From NCBI GenBank assembly GCA_905221615.1, contig CAJNDT010002891.1, forward strand, positions 505,001-569,000: a DNA stretch of 64,000 nucleotides, given 5' to 3'. Under the pieces are notes generated by a model. That model searched no databases. It worked only from the letters and a program-made list of their open reading frames with translations, and was not told where the DNA came from. Both the position numbers and the translations under genes were made by a program. Origin of the DNA: Symbiodinium sp. CCMP2592. Taxonomy: Eukaryota; Sar; Dinophyceae; Suessiales; Symbiodiniaceae. Of the stretch, positions 11,757 through 21,220 are shown piece after piece (within the stretch, counting starts at the first letter, position 1; each line of letters starts with the position of its first letter).

Positions 11757-12074
11757 TCATTTTACAAAATTAGGCATAATCACTTTGTATTCGTTCATAT
11801 CGTATTTGGGAGCTCCACGGTTCTTCCCGCTAGGCTTCTTATCCGTAATGATTTCATTAATTTGCGTGGGAGTCAAATCTTCTTCACTTAAACTATTCTC
11901 TGCTATGTATTCTTTAAGCTTCTTCTTCTGGTTGTGTCTTAAACTTGCTTCGCGCTTCTTCAGCATAAATTGCTCGTCTTCTTTCCTCTTATTATAGTAA
12001 AGCCTCTGATACAAAGCCAGTTGTTGCTTAATCTCGTCCATTGTCATATCCTCGGGACTCTTGAAATGTGTCAT
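11757..12074 (-). CDS. Small basic coiled-coil protein, unknown function
   Basis: 105 codons, starting at an ATG. The protein is highly charged and helical: residues about 10-60 (ALYQRLYYNKRKEDEQFMLKKREASLRHNQKKKLKEYI) have heptad-like spacing and a strong positive charge. The C-terminal half has LTPTQINEIITDKKPSGKNRGAPKYD, which looks like a flexible tail. I recognise no family. It lies 47 bases upstream of the integrase on the same strand and is divergent from the replicase across a 116-base AT-rich spacer. A DNA-binding or accessory replication or integration role is possible by position only. Confidence 0.7.
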   Translation of the reverse strand: MTHFKSPEDMTMDEIKQQLALYQRLYYNKRKEDEQFMLKKREASLRHNQKKKLKEYIAENSLSEEDLTPTQINEIITDKKPSGKNRGAPKYDMNEYKVIMPNFVK

Positions 12075-12190
12075 ATTACTATACTATATATTTATACTAT
12101 TTCTTTAAATAAGTTTCTAAATAAATTACGAAAATCTTTAGAACAAGTATTTAAAAAGAAAATTTAATTTATATTGTAATTATATTGTAT
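12075..12190. promoter_or_regulatory. Divergent promoter region between small basic protein and replicase
   Basis: The 116-base spacer is almost entirely A/T. TATAAATATATAGTATA lies just upstream of the minus-strand ATG at 12,074, and AATTATATTGTAT lies directly before the plus-strand ATG at 12,191. It resembles the TATA-like elements close to other starts in the island. Confidence 0.5.
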
Positions 12191-14243
12191 ATGAGCAAAA
12201 ATATTAAGCGTAACACGAGAGCACTACAAACAACCTACGACAACTACAAGAATCGTTTAACACAAGACACCAGAGAAAAAATACAAAATCTAATTAACTT
12301 TTATGAAGACCGTAAAATAGCCCAATTCACCACCGCGGACAATTTAATCAGACAGTTTATAACAGCAAAAACCGACAAACAAAAAACGAAAGCAAACACA
12401 GCATACGACAAAATCCACGACAAACACCACGACAAAGAACCACTCGGGCAACGAATGCGGGAAGCAAAGAAGGAAAACAAAAGACGAAATAGCACCAGCA
12501 TCTACTCTATAGATGTAATGTTTTATAAGCTAAAGTTAGAAAAAGACAACGCTATTAAAACCGCCTTCAAAGACCACAAAGGCCGACCTTTAATTTATTT
12601 TTGGAAAGAACCTAAAAGCGCAAATGTAACATCCACCAGATACATAGAGGACTTGGTGGGGAAACGAATTTTTAGATATGATAAGGAAACTAAAAACACA
12701 TTTACAAAGTTAATGGATACACTCAACACAGACCCAGTTTTAGAAGATGACCTATATCATACAGCGGAATATATGGAATGTATTCAAATTAAGAGCCTTG
12801 AACGGGTGGATGGTGATACAGACTTCAAGCCAGAACAGGAGAAATTAACAAATACTGCTAATTTAAGTATGTATAACATCTACATTCAAACGCCTTTAGA
12901 CCCCGAGTTTGAAACCTTTAAGGAAGCGATAAATGTAAAACATTACAAAGAAAACGAATGTTGGTTTAACACCATAACCGATTGGTATAAGGATACGCTA
13001 ATGGGTGAAAAAAGAAGGGAGAAGAACAGATTAACAAAAGAAAATATGCTGAAACTGATAAATAAAACCGAAGAGGACTTCAAAACGAACGGGGCATCAA
13101 TACAAGACATGGTGCCGGTGTTTGAACACTACGGCATTCAAGTAAGGATATTTAACTCCTTCATAAAGGCGATTTTCAAATACTCACCAACTAAATACAA
13201 CCACCATATACCAACATTATATGCCCTAGTTAAAACAATCATATCTACACAGCAAACGACAACCTACAGATGTTTAAGGCAGATGGTGGCGCTCCGCGAA
13301 AATCAAGATGTATCGGTTAAGGCATCGCCAGATTATCATATTAACGAGAAAGAAGAGCCCACCGAATGTACAATGATACAGTCCTTAAATGACCTTAAAA
13401 AATTCAGAGAAAAAGATGAGTATACGCTAATATATGATGGTAATGATTTAACCCATTTGTTTTACGAAAGCAAGATGGCAGGATACGAGCCACAAGTGAG
13501 ATTTACTGGTTGTATCGTATCCGATTTGTATTTCAAATTCTACATTAAAAAGAAGAGCATAAGACACAGGATTAAAACACAAAATCTAGTGACGAGCTCA
13601 GTGGATGGAACTATAACAGTAAGGACGGAACAGATTTATAACAATATGTCTAAAGCAACGTATGAATTCAACAAGGCATTATTTAATCCCTTACATAAAT
13701 CCTATTACAACGAAACCGATATACAAATTCTTAAGGAGTGCCGAACAATCCCGCCGGTGGGAGAAGTAAATAAATTCTACAAGGTGTTTAACCAAAGAAC
13801 CGAGAAATACGACAAATACGGGTTTATGCCCGAAACCACCACCGAAATAGATGTAAGAAAAGCTTACACCCACGCCTTCAACCAAATTACCGAAATCCCC
13901 GTCTTTAATCAGTTTGATATATTGGAAGCATTTCAATTACAAAGCCCACGATTACAGCAAGTTTCACGAACTGACTTTGTTTTTGGTGAAACCTAAACAA
14001 CAAGCGTTATTTTTTAATAAGACACACTGTTTAGTGTATGGTAAGTTTCTAAAGCACTACGCCGACAAATGCGAAATCCTACATTATAAGGAGCCTTCTA
14101 GAGTGTATAAGGTGAATTACGCGAAACTTATTAAACAGTTATGGGCAACCGAAATATCAGACCACTTCCCAGAAGACGCTCAAGAAGCTTATAGCAAATG
14201 TAAATTTCGGATTGTTGGAGAAGGGAACGAACAAATCTTCTAA
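12191..14243 (+). pseudogene. Replicase gene, 5' part: family-B-like DNA polymerase module, frameshifted
   Basis: The ATG at 12,191 (MSKNIKRN) is chosen over an in-frame TTG six bases upstream. The first open stretch runs to 13,996. It contains a region (ENECWFNTITDWYKDTL, about residues 254-270, and SIQDMVPVFEHYGIQVRIF) shared, as I recall it, by PLV polymerases. Near D554 there is DVRKAYTHAF, which resembles polymerase motif A (D-x-x-S-L-Y-P type). Just after this, near 13,920, the frame shifts; the matching continuation (WKHFNYKAHDYSKFHEL) runs at 13,914-14,243. A second shift near 14,213-14,225 passes to the frame that reaches the helicase. A motif C-like KTDAF lies at 14,500-14,511 in that third stretch. 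Assignment to family B rests on motif resemblance only; a primase-polymerase is the alternative. Two frameshifts make it non-functional unless they are sequencing errors. Confidence 0.7.
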
Positions 14244-16056
14244 AAGCTTTGCCTTTGACAGCCTTCGGGAAGCGTTGTATTATCAACAAGAAGTGGGAGG
14301 AAAAAATAATAAAATCACCGGATACGACGAAGACGACAAGGAATTGCACAGAAAATATTACTGCTTAACTGTGACCGATAGAGTGGCACTAAGAAACGGA
14401 TACACTTACATAAAAGAGCTACTGCTTCAAATCCATAACCATAAGATACAAGAGGATTATAAAAGTTTAATAAATAATGGTGTTGATGTATGGAGTGTTA
14501 AAACAGATGCCTTTGTAATTAGGCACGAGCACTTAAGCAAAGCAAAGAGAGCAATAGCATTTAACAGTAACATCGGAGGATGGAGACACGAAAAAGGTAA
14601 ATCAATAATCCCACCAACAGAACAAGACAAAATGAAAGAAAACATATTAACAACTATACCAGAATATAAGAACGAAACATTAGAAATTAAAGACGAGTGG
14701 GACACCGAAAGCATAGCAAAACAAATAACTCAAAAGAGCCCACTTATTATAAGAAGTAAATACGCGGGTGGCGGCAAATCGCATATATCGAAGCATTTTA
14801 CCAAGCTAGGTTATAAAACATTGTTTGTAGTCCCCCAGAACAGCTTATCACAACATATAGATGATGAAGCAATCACTACAAATAAATTCTTTGCTATTCC
14901 TGTTGGCGACGGTGAGAAACTACCAGAGTTTGACCATACCAAGTTTAACTGTATAGTGTTTGATGAGATTTATATGAACAGTCTGTATATATTAAATAGG
15001 ATTAGAGAGTTCGTTAAACAGCATCCCGATAAAATTATTGTAGGAGCGGGAGATGTTAAACAACTGCCACCGGTTGAAGACCTAACCAATACCAGAAAGC
15101 CCGATGAATACGCCGACGACTGTATTAACCAAATATTTAAATACAATATGATGCTTAAGATTTGTAAGAGGTTAGGGGCGAAGGATGACCCAAAAGCAAA
15201 TGAGAACCGCAACACCTTAAACCGTATGTATGACGACATGTGGATAAACCGCATTCCTATAACCGACTTTGTAAGGAAATATTTTAAAACGACTGCCGAC
15301 CTAATGGCATCCGAGAAGAACATAGCATATACCAACATAAGATGTAAATATGTATCCAACTACATAAGAAGCAACCTAGGTAAAACTGATAAATACGAAG
15401 TAGGGGAAACGCTTATATGTCGGAAATATAAGAAGGTTGGGAACACAAAGTTTAATGTTAATTATCGGTTTAAGATAGTTAATATATCAGGCAATGTAGT
15501 TACCTTAGAGAACATAAAATCAAAAGATAGATACACCACCGACATTTACACTTTAGATAATAATCTTAGATACGACTACTGTACCACTTGCCACTCCGCG
15601 CAAGGGGCATCAATCAAAGGTAAAATTACAATCCACGAATGGGAGAAGTCATATTTGGTAAGCCGTGAGTGGATATGGTGCGCCTTAACGAGAAGCACTG
15701 ATTTTAATGATGTTTTGTTTTACGAAGGCGCTACTAACAATGGAGAGCTAAACGAAGAAAATCTACACCGATATTTAACAAATAAAATTAAAAACTATAA
15801 GCTACAAGATGAAGCAAAGAATAGAACAATAGATGAGACTAAATATGTTGATGTGGAATGGTTTATGAAGAGGTTAAACGGAAATTGTCAGAACTGCGGT
15901 TGTCGCTTTGAGCTTGATGTGGCCAATGGCTATTTAACGAATAACATAACTGCCCAGCGAAAAATAATGAAGTCCCACATAATAAAGAAAACTGCGAGGC
16001 GTGGTGTAAGTTATGTAATTGCTCGGCGAAATAATTATCAAAACATATTTTTTTAA
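14212..16056 (+). pseudogene. Replicase gene, 3' part: superfamily 1 helicase (Pif1/RecD-like) with zinc tail
   Basis: This is the third frame segment of the polymerase gene; it starts within the second frameshift zone and has no ATG of its own. After the polymerase motif C-like KTDAF it carries a full SF1 helicase: Walker A YAGGGKS (14,761-14,781), Walker B VFDEI (DE at 14,962-14,967), motif III GAGDVKQLPPVE (15,043-15,078), motif V-like CHSAQGAS (15,589-15,612) and motif VI CALTRST (15,679-15,699). GDxxQLPPV and the HSxQG motif point to the Pif1/RecD branch. A cysteine pair with a third cysteine (NCQNCGC, 15,883-15,903) begins a zinc- or HNH-like tail. Its second half (NCEAWCKLCNC) is encoded in another frame and ends at 16,034, showing a third frameshift near 15,965. 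A single chain of polymerase, helicase and zinc tail would make a self-contained replisome. The helicase motifs themselves are intact. Confidence 0.87.
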
Positions 16057-16069
16057 TAATTATTTCTTT

Positions 16070-16843
16070 TTATTGATTAAAACCATAATCTATTGTTGAT
16101 GCTACGCTTGTTGAACTGCTTAAAACTGTTGATGGGCGGGCGCTGTTGCTACTTCTTCTGGAACTATGAACGCTATGTGGTGGCGAACTTCTTACACTTT
16201 GTGGTTTTGAACTTTGAACGCTTTCAGGTGGTGTTACTGTTTGATAAACTGGTAGTGCTGGATTACTTGAACGCCTTGACGACGAAGATGAACTACTGGA
16301 TTGTGGAGGCGTTGGATTATTCTTATTACCTGCTTGTGCTTCTTCATTTTCTTCCTCTTCTTCTTCATCTTCATTAGCACTACCACCAAAACCCAAGAAG
16401 TTTGCTACTCTCCTTAGGTCTTCCATCATTTGACTAGGTCTAGGTTCTGAAGAGTGGGATGATTTGGAAGTGCTACGACTTATATTATTAGGTAATCCAC
16501 TTGGCATTGAGCTAGGTTCTGATGGTTCCGATGGCGATGAGATACTGTTCTGTTTCAACATATACCTAAATGTTTGTGTCATCTTATCCCGCCTGTCTTT
16601 CAATAATGTTTCATAATCTTTAATTTCACTATCAAATATCCACCCTATACCTTCAAAGTCTGGATAATCTGCTAAAACACCCTTTTCTGCTGTTGTTATA
16701 CCACTTTCTCGTAAATCTTCAACTTCGTAACCTGTAGTGTCTAAGAATGGGTTATACATACCTTTAATATAAACATCATCATCGGATACTCTCCTTTTCC
16801 TTTTTGGTAGTTTATCTTTATATAAATTTAGTCGTTTATACAT
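16070..16843 (-). CDS. Serine-rich acidic protein, unknown function
   Basis: 257 codons from an ATG at 16,843; intact. The N-terminal third is basic then mixed (MYKRLNLYKDKLPKRKRRVSDDD), followed by a folded-looking segment (YNPFLDTTGYEVEDLRESGI). From about residue 100 it becomes low-complexity: Ser/Pro-rich stretches, an acidic run (EDEEEEEENEEAQ near residue 160) and many SS/RSS repeats to the end. I recognise no family. It is the last gene of a leftward block that ends tail-to-tail with the replicase, 13 bases away. The position among virion genes hints at a structural or phosphorylated scaffold-like protein; that is inference. Confidence 0.72.
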   Translation of the reverse strand: MYKRLNLYKDKLPKRKRRVSDDDVYIKGMYNPFLDTTGYEVEDLRESGITTAEKGVLADYPDFEGIGWIFDSEIKDYETLLKDRRDKMTQTFRYMLKQNSISSPSEPSEPSSMPSGLPNNISRSTSKSSHSSEPRPSQMMEDLRRVANFLGFGGSANEDEEEEEENEEAQAGNKNNPTPPQSSSSSSSSRRSSNPALPVYQTVTPPESVQSSKPQSVRSSPPHSVHSSRRSSNSARPSTVLSSSTSVASTIDYGFNQ

Positions 16844-16863
16844 ATATTATAAGATAAGAAAAA

Positions 16864-17709
16864 TTAAGTTCCTGTCATCGCGCCTATTACTCCCTTTACT
16901 GCTCCCTTTCCTACCTCCTGTAATCCTGCCGAAAGCGCAGATGATGCCGCCGACCCAGCGCTCGCTAGGAATTGACGAACAACACCACCGCCTCGTCTTT
17001 TCCTCATATCTTTCCACTCTTTAGTTTTACGCTTTATCTTTTGTTGGTTTGCTAATGTTTGCCATTCACCAGTATCAATATGACCTTGAACAATACCTAC
17101 CAAAAGCGATATTCGTTGCGCATCGTTACTTTTCTCATCAACTTCATTAAGGATTTCGGGTGTCACTAAATCACGGTAAAACAATTGAAACAATACACCA
17201 TCTACTGTTATATTATCATCTCTCATAATTGTTTGAGCATCGTTATTAAAGTTAAATACGCCTGTTTCAAATGTGGTTAAACTCTGATATTCATCATCTG
17301 GTATAAACTCTTCTGTTGATAACTCGCCTTCATCGGGTGGAGGTGCTGGTATGTCTCTTGAAGAAGAAGCAGTGCCACGATTTAACATTGAATTCGTAAG
17401 TGTGTCATTCAATCTACTTACTTCTTGACTATGGCGTTGTCCCACCTCTTGTTGTCGTTGCCCTGTTTGTCTTCTTCTCTGCTCTGCCTCTCTTTCTAGG
17501 TGTGTTCTAAAATCTACATCCGAACCTATTGATTGCGGTGTAACCATTCCCGAGTCACCCTGAACTGTTTCAATGGGTGTAGCACTTCCTGAATTGTCGC
17601 GAATGCTCGCGAGGCTCTGTCGAGCGTCGTGGTGTCTCTCTAAATGAAATGTTTGTCCGTTTTGTTGTGACTGTCGTTGTAACATCATTTGACGCATTTG
17701 TCTATCCAT
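16864..17709 (-). CDS. PLV hypothetical protein with DARQSLASIRD motif and glycine/alanine C terminus
   Basis: 281 codons, intact. The start at 17,709 lies three bases after the stop codon of the next upstream gene. The N-terminal part is Gln-rich (RQMMLQRQSQQNGQ). Residues 28-38 are DARQSLASIRD, encoded by a GC-rich 34-base sequence that recurs in the gene at 21,250-21,507. The middle is helical and charged, and an acidic linker (PPPDEGELSTEEFIPDDEYQ) precedes a more globular region. The C-terminal 45 residues (KRRGGGVVRQFLASAGSAASSALSAG) form a basic then small-residue, weakly hydrophobic tail that could contact membrane or capsid. Family unknown to me; a virion component is plausible by location. 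Confidence 0.78.
   Translation of the reverse strand: MDRQMRQMMLQRQSQQNGQTFHLERHHDARQSLASIRDNSGSATPIETVQGDSGMVTPQSIGSDVDFRTHLEREAEQRRRQTGQRQQEVGQRHSQEVSRLNDTLTNSMLNRGTASSSRDIPAPPPDEGELSTEEFIPDDEYQSLTTFETGVFNFNNDAQTIMRDDNITVDGVLFQLFYRDLVTPEILNEVDEKSNDAQRISLLVGIVQGHIDTGEWQTLANQQKIKRKTKEWKDMRKRRGGGVVRQFLASAGSAASSALSAGLQEVGKGAVKGVIGAMTGT
17595..17628 (-). repeat. GC-rich 34-base dispersed repeat, copy 1 (inside the 16,864-17,709 gene)
   Basis: Read on the minus strand it begins GACGCTCGACAGAGCCTCGC and ends GCATTCGCGACA. It matches 21,385-21,418 on the plus strand with one mismatch. It contains the palindrome CTCGCGAG and is about two thirds G+C in an island that is about two thirds A+T. It is read in the same frame in both genes, giving DARQSLASIRD. 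Confidence 0.95.
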
Positions 17710-17712
17710 TAT

Positions 17713-17934
17713 TCAGTTTTGTTGTTCCTTTAATAATTCAATACTATCCGCACCATCAAAGAAACTACCCTGCGGACTGTTCCTAAATTGCGTTGCCGTT
17801 CTGTCTGGGAATGGTCTTAATAGTTTTTGGTCTTCACTGATTAAACCTAAAATCTCGTTGAATGTAGGTTTTCTCTTGAGTCCATATTTTTGATAAGGGT
17901 TTATTAGTTCAAACCTTGCTGTTTTAGTCGTCAT
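17713..17934 (-). CDS. Small conserved-looking PLV protein, unknown function
   Basis: 73 codons, intact, starting at an ATG preceded by TTATATAA. The peptide begins MTTKTARFELINPYQKYGLKRKPTFNEILGLI, a compact, well-ordered segment that does not look like chance coding, and ends with a Gln-rich tail. Its TGA stop is only three bases before the ATG of the next gene (17,709), so the pair is probably expressed from one promoter, by reinitiation or leaky scanning. I recall similar short proteins in other PLV genomes but cannot name the family. Confidence 0.75.
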   Translation of the reverse strand: MTTKTARFELINPYQKYGLKRKPTFNEILGLISEDQKLLRPFPDRTATQFRNSPQGSFFDGADSIELLKEQQN

Positions 17935-17946
17935 TAGTTTATATAA
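17935..17946 (-). promoter_or_regulatory. TTATATAA element upstream of the 17,713-17,934 gene
   Basis: The exact palindrome TTATATAA at 17,939-17,946 lies four bases from the ATG at 17,934. The same octamer lies next to the capsid, penton, lipase, fibre and 21,220 starts. I infer a virus-wide promoter element. Confidence 0.6.
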
Positions 17947-17962
17947 TTATATTTAGATAAAA

Positions 17963-18058
17963 TTAGTATACAACAGTTAATTTTTTAAGTTCTTCAATGC
18001 GCTTTCTCATATGATCTATACTTGAATGTGGTAAACTCGGTCTATGTAGTTCATTCAT
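17963..18058 (-). CDS. Possible 31-residue microprotein
   Basis: A short open frame, MNELHRPSLPHSSIDHMRKR and eleven further residues ending TVVY, runs from an ATG at 18,058 to a TAA at 17,963. It fills a gap between two genes on the same strand and its composition resembles the neighbours (basic, helical second half). No TATA-like element precedes it and there is no independent evidence of expression. Confidence 0.35.
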   Translation of the reverse strand: MNELHRPSLPHSSIDHMRKRIEELKKLTVVY

Positions 18059-18070
18059 TAACCTATCTAG

Positions 18071-18301
18071 TTATTGTTGATAATTCCGTCTTTTGTTACT
18101 CTCTAATAGTTCATTGCGTTTTAGCAAACTGCCTTGATATGCCTCCCGTAATTTAATATGGTCTCTTAAGTGTTCTAAATAGCGTGTGTCTTGAAGTTCA
18201 AAAGGACTATATTGTTTAGTTGATGTGCTTATCTTAAAACCTTTAACATCATCAGGGTGCTGTTTCTTTTTCAGCTTTTTATTATACTTCCTAGAAAACA
18301 T
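18071..18301 (-). CDS. Small basic protein, unknown function
   Basis: 76 codons, intact, from an ATG at 18,301 directly preceded on its strand by AAATATATA. The N terminus is strongly basic (MFSRKYNKKLKKKQHPDD). The rest has mixed charge and is helical (RYLEHLRDHIKLREAYQGSLLKRNELLESNKRR). No family is recognised. It belongs to the leftward block running from the penton gene toward the replicase; a core or DNA-packing protein would fit its charge, which is inference. Confidence 0.7.
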   Translation of the reverse strand: MFSRKYNKKLKKKQHPDDVKGFKISTSTKQYSPFELQDTRYLEHLRDHIKLREAYQGSLLKRNELLESNKRRNYQQ

Positions 18302-18324
18302 TATATATTTACTTTAGATTTTAA

Positions 18325-18887
18325 TTAACGTCTTTTACTTCTTAACCCACCTTGAAACATACTTTGCGTTAATACATTTGCCTTCTCTCTTCTTTTATTC
18401 ATATACTCTTGTTGTATCAGTTTAAAATTATCGTTAATAATTTCTTGTGGTGATTTAATAGCTGGTGGTGGTTCTGGTGCTCTTACTTGTTGTTTAACCT
18501 GTTGTAAATACACCGGTTCGCTTTCTTGTGGTATAATTTCGTTTGCGTATGTTGTTGTTGTTGTTGTTGTATTGCTACTGCCTTTGGTTTTGCTTTTACT
18601 TTAGGTTTTGGTTTTATCGGTTTGTCTTCTAGTTTTGAGCATTTATGAGAGTATCTTAAAGTCTTTAGCGTTAAGTTTGCCCCACAGTCTTTACAATTAA
18701 CCTTTTTGTTCTTTAGTCTATCAGTTTTGTTTTTAAACTCTTGCTCTTTGGGTTCTTCTTCCTTAACATCAACTGCTTTAACCTTTGGTTCAGATACTGC
18801 TTCAATCTTGGTCTCTGGTGTTGGTTCGGGTGCTTCTTCATTTACTATATTGGTGACTTCTTCATTTATAACAACTTCATCGCTCAT
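18325..18887 (-). pseudogene. Zinc-ribbon PLV protein split by a frameshift at a CAA microsatellite
   Basis: The ATG at 18,887 (MSDEVVINEEV) opens a 134-residue frame. It has an acidic, Pro/Glu/Lys-rich N-terminal half and a zinc-ribbon-like segment with CKDCGANLTLKTLRYSHKC (C-x2-C and H-x-C). The frame then runs into a glutamine tract and ends in an implausible tail at 18,483. A second frame from the same tract (ANEIIPQESEPVYLQQV, APEPPPAIKSPQEII, NDNFKLIQQEYMNKRREKAN) continues to 18,325 and looks like the true C terminus. The change of frame falls in the tandem CAA run at about 18,546-18,572, a typical slippage site. This could be a mutation, an assembly error or programmed slippage. I recall zinc ribbon plus basic helical tail as a common PLV arrangement of unknown role. 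Confidence 0.72.
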
Positions 18888-19031
18888 CTTATATATTATT
18901 CTATATTATTTCTATTTTTTTAATGAAATGGAAATAAAATAGATACTTAAAGATACTGCTTATATTGTTACCTTATTTAATTTATAAATTTACAAAGAGG
19001 AGACTAAAACTTATAGGAGTATTATGAAAGT

Positions 19032-19841
19032 CTATTGTTTTGCCCTCGCATCGGTTATTCTAAATCGTAAGCGCTTAAAACTTCTGTTACTGACATCTAT
19101 AAAACCGTTCATCAAAGGAGGCGAGCTTGAAACCGTAACACCTCCTACATTATACATCATGTTTATTTTCTTTATTATAGCATTTGAAAAACTATTAGGC
19201 GCCGAATAGTGATAGTCGCTTAACTCGCTACAAATGATATAAACCGAGTTAAAAGGGTTGAGATTAAATAAACCACTTGTCCATGATGTGTTGGTCATTG
19301 CTTTAATTTCATAATTGCCTATTAGTTTGTTAATACTCATCGGGTCATCAATTATATAAGACGGGTCACTTGGTGTTGTATTGTGCCATATCATCCCTTG
19401 TAGTTCTTCATCAGTAGGAATTTTAAAACTGAAGGTATTAAGTGCTATTGTGATTGTTGTGCTTCTTTGGTCACTGTCATAAGACGAAGTAAATAAGTCT
19501 GCTTGAATGTCACTATTTAAGGCATTCAGTTGAGTAATAATATTTGCGATTAATTGAGAGGCAAAGAAGACTTGATTTTTAACGTCAATCTTACAAAACC
19601 TTTCAACTTCACCAGTGCTAGTTTTATATAATATTAAATAAAACTATTGGTAAAAACCTTCCGGAGTAGTGTAATAACTTTGGGGTATTGCTTCATCCGT
19701 TACATACATAACGGTATTTGGGAAAGTTTCCAAGTTTTCATTTAGTTCAATAATAAAATCACTACTGCTACTGCTTTGGGGTAGTCTTTCTCCACTATCA
19801 ACAAACACCTTTGAATAAGTCAATTCACGATTTGAAAGCAT
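19032..19841 (-). pseudogene. Penton (minor capsid) protein, interrupted by one in-frame TAG
   Basis: The ATG at 19,841 opens MLSNRELTYSKVFVDSGERL and then SSSSSDFIIELNENL and NTVMYVTDEAIPQSYYTT. This N-terminal pattern (D-S-x-x-R-L, S-S-D-F-x-I-x-L, then V-x-Y-V-x-D-x-x-I-P) is what I know from PLV penton proteins, which fill the icosahedral vertices. A single TAG at 19,644-19,646 (codon 66) interrupts the frame. The same frame then stays open for 203 codons to the stop at 19,032, giving about 269 residues, a usual size for single-jelly-roll pentons. There are no frameshifts. Nonsense decay is the simplest reading; readthrough cannot be excluded. It is divergent from the lipase gene across 43 bases. 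Confidence 0.82.
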
Positions 19842-19884
19842 TATTAATTAATGTTAGAAATTTATATAATTAATATTATAATTA
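19842..19884. promoter_or_regulatory. Bidirectional promoter shared by penton (-) and lipase-like (+) genes
   Basis: The 43-base spacer between two divergent ATGs is A/T-only apart from three bases. It has one exact palindromic TTATATAA at 19,862-19,869, 20 bases from the minus-strand start and 15 bases from the plus-strand start. Being palindromic, it reads identically in both directions. Confidence 0.6.
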
Positions 19885-20808
19885 ATGGCAGGTGTTAATG
19901 TAGGTGTCAGAGTAGCAGAAATATTAAGAGGGTTACAAACAGCAAGAGCAGGTGGCATAGTAACAAGAGAGGCAACTTTGGAACAACAAGCATTAAGAGG
20001 TTTTCAAGACGGACGAGGTGGCATAACAAACATTCTAGAAGATGCTTTACAAGGACGAGGTAGAATTAATAATTTAAACACAGGGGCGGGAAAATATTTA
20101 GCGTCAGAGGCAGGTAAGGACATGGAGAGAGCAAGGCATGAACGAAGGGAAAGAGAGGAAGAAACACAACAAGAATTAACGCGAGAAGAGTTAAGAAAGA
20201 AGAGACTATTAACTAGAGCAGAGGATTTTAACAAACATTTTAACACATCAGTGGCACGATACGACCCATAGTACAGAGAAGTCGTTAATGTTGAAAATAA
20301 AAACAGCATTGATGACGTTAAGGGATTACAAACTGCCTACGCTAGAAACACAGGATTATTCAAACAGGGCAACACATTATATATTTCAGGCACAGGCGGT
20401 AAAACAGGATTTGGTTCTAAAGTCAATGATGTTTTTAGTGATATATTTTTAATACCTACACATAATGTTCAAATGTCGGAGAAATACAAGGATGTAATGG
20501 CAGAGTTGGAGAAAAACCCAGATGTTACTCGTTTGGTGGGACATTCCCTTGCCGGAAGTGTAATACAGGAGATTAACAACAGGAATAATCAAAAGTATAT
20601 AACAACAACTTATAACGCCCCTTTTATTTCCTTTGGTAATCGTCAGAAGAACCCACACTCGTTAAGATTCAAAGTTGAAACAGGAACAATAAACCCATCG
20701 GAGGCGCATAAGTTTAAAAATATGACTACAAAGGGTAGTTTTGAACAAGGAGTGGGTGATAGTGCTCAAGTAGCAAGAAATATTCAAATACAAAATTGGA
20801 ATAAATAA
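19885..20808 (+). pseudogene. Lipase-like alpha/beta hydrolase, interrupted by one in-frame TAG
   Basis: The ATG at 19,885 starts a basic, Gly/Arg-rich and then charged helical N-terminal region of about 120 residues (QQELTREELRKKRLLTRAED). A TAG at 20,269-20,271 (codon 129) interrupts it. The frame continues open to 20,808 and carries the nucleophile elbow GHSLAG with the likely catalytic serine at about residue 221, preceded by LYISGTGG and DVTRLV and followed by TTYNAPF. G-x-S-x-G in this setting points to a class-3-like lipase or esterase; lipase-like genes are known in PLVs and may act on membranes during entry or exit. Total length would be about 307 residues. As in the penton gene there is one nonsense codon and no frameshift. 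Confidence 0.75.
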
Positions 20809-20827
20809 TAATAACTATGTTTAATTA

Positions 20828-21220
20828 TTATATAAACTCATAAGAAAAAGTGTTAAACTTATATTCAATACCGTTAGTATCATAATAAGTCCAGTTACTG
20901 ACATCTTCATCAGTCATTGTTTTATACGACCTAAACCTAAACTCATCATTTTTATCACCTTCTAAGCGTATAATTTCTTTGTATATCACACCGTCTATTT
21001 CATATCTTATTAGTGTATTCTTTGGTAGTTGTTTTGATGTAACAGTTTTAAAAACAAGGTTTTCGGTGTCAAATTCAATATCTAGTTTTACCTTCCTATA
21101 GCGCATTCTTTTTCTACAATGACCGGCGTTTTCATAACAATATAACAAGTGACCTAAGACACATTCTAAATATATTGGTATTATCACTCCTAATGTTGCT
21201 ATGACAAATAACGGGTCCAT
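20828..21220 (-). CDS. Small membrane protein, unknown function
   Basis: 130 codons from the ATG at 21,220 (MDPLFVIATLGVII); longer starts upstream are not ATG. Residues about 3-27 form a hydrophobic membrane-spanning segment. It is followed by Cys/His residues and a basic patch (CYENAGHCRKRMRYRKVK) and then a soluble, beta-rich looking region (RYEIDGVIYKEIIRLEGDKNDEFRFRSYKTM). The start is preceded by TTATATAATA directly before ATG, the same arrangement as the major capsid gene, suggesting co-expression. It is convergent with the lipase-like gene 19 bases away. No family is recognised; a virion membrane or entry-associated protein is possible. Confidence 0.72.
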   Translation of the reverse strand: MDPLFVIATLGVIIPIYLECVLGHLLYCYENAGHCRKRMRYRKVKLDIEFDTENLVFKTVTSKQLPKNTLIRYEIDGVIYKEIIRLEGDKNDEFRFRSYKTMTDEDVSNWTYYDTNGIEYKFNTFSYEFI

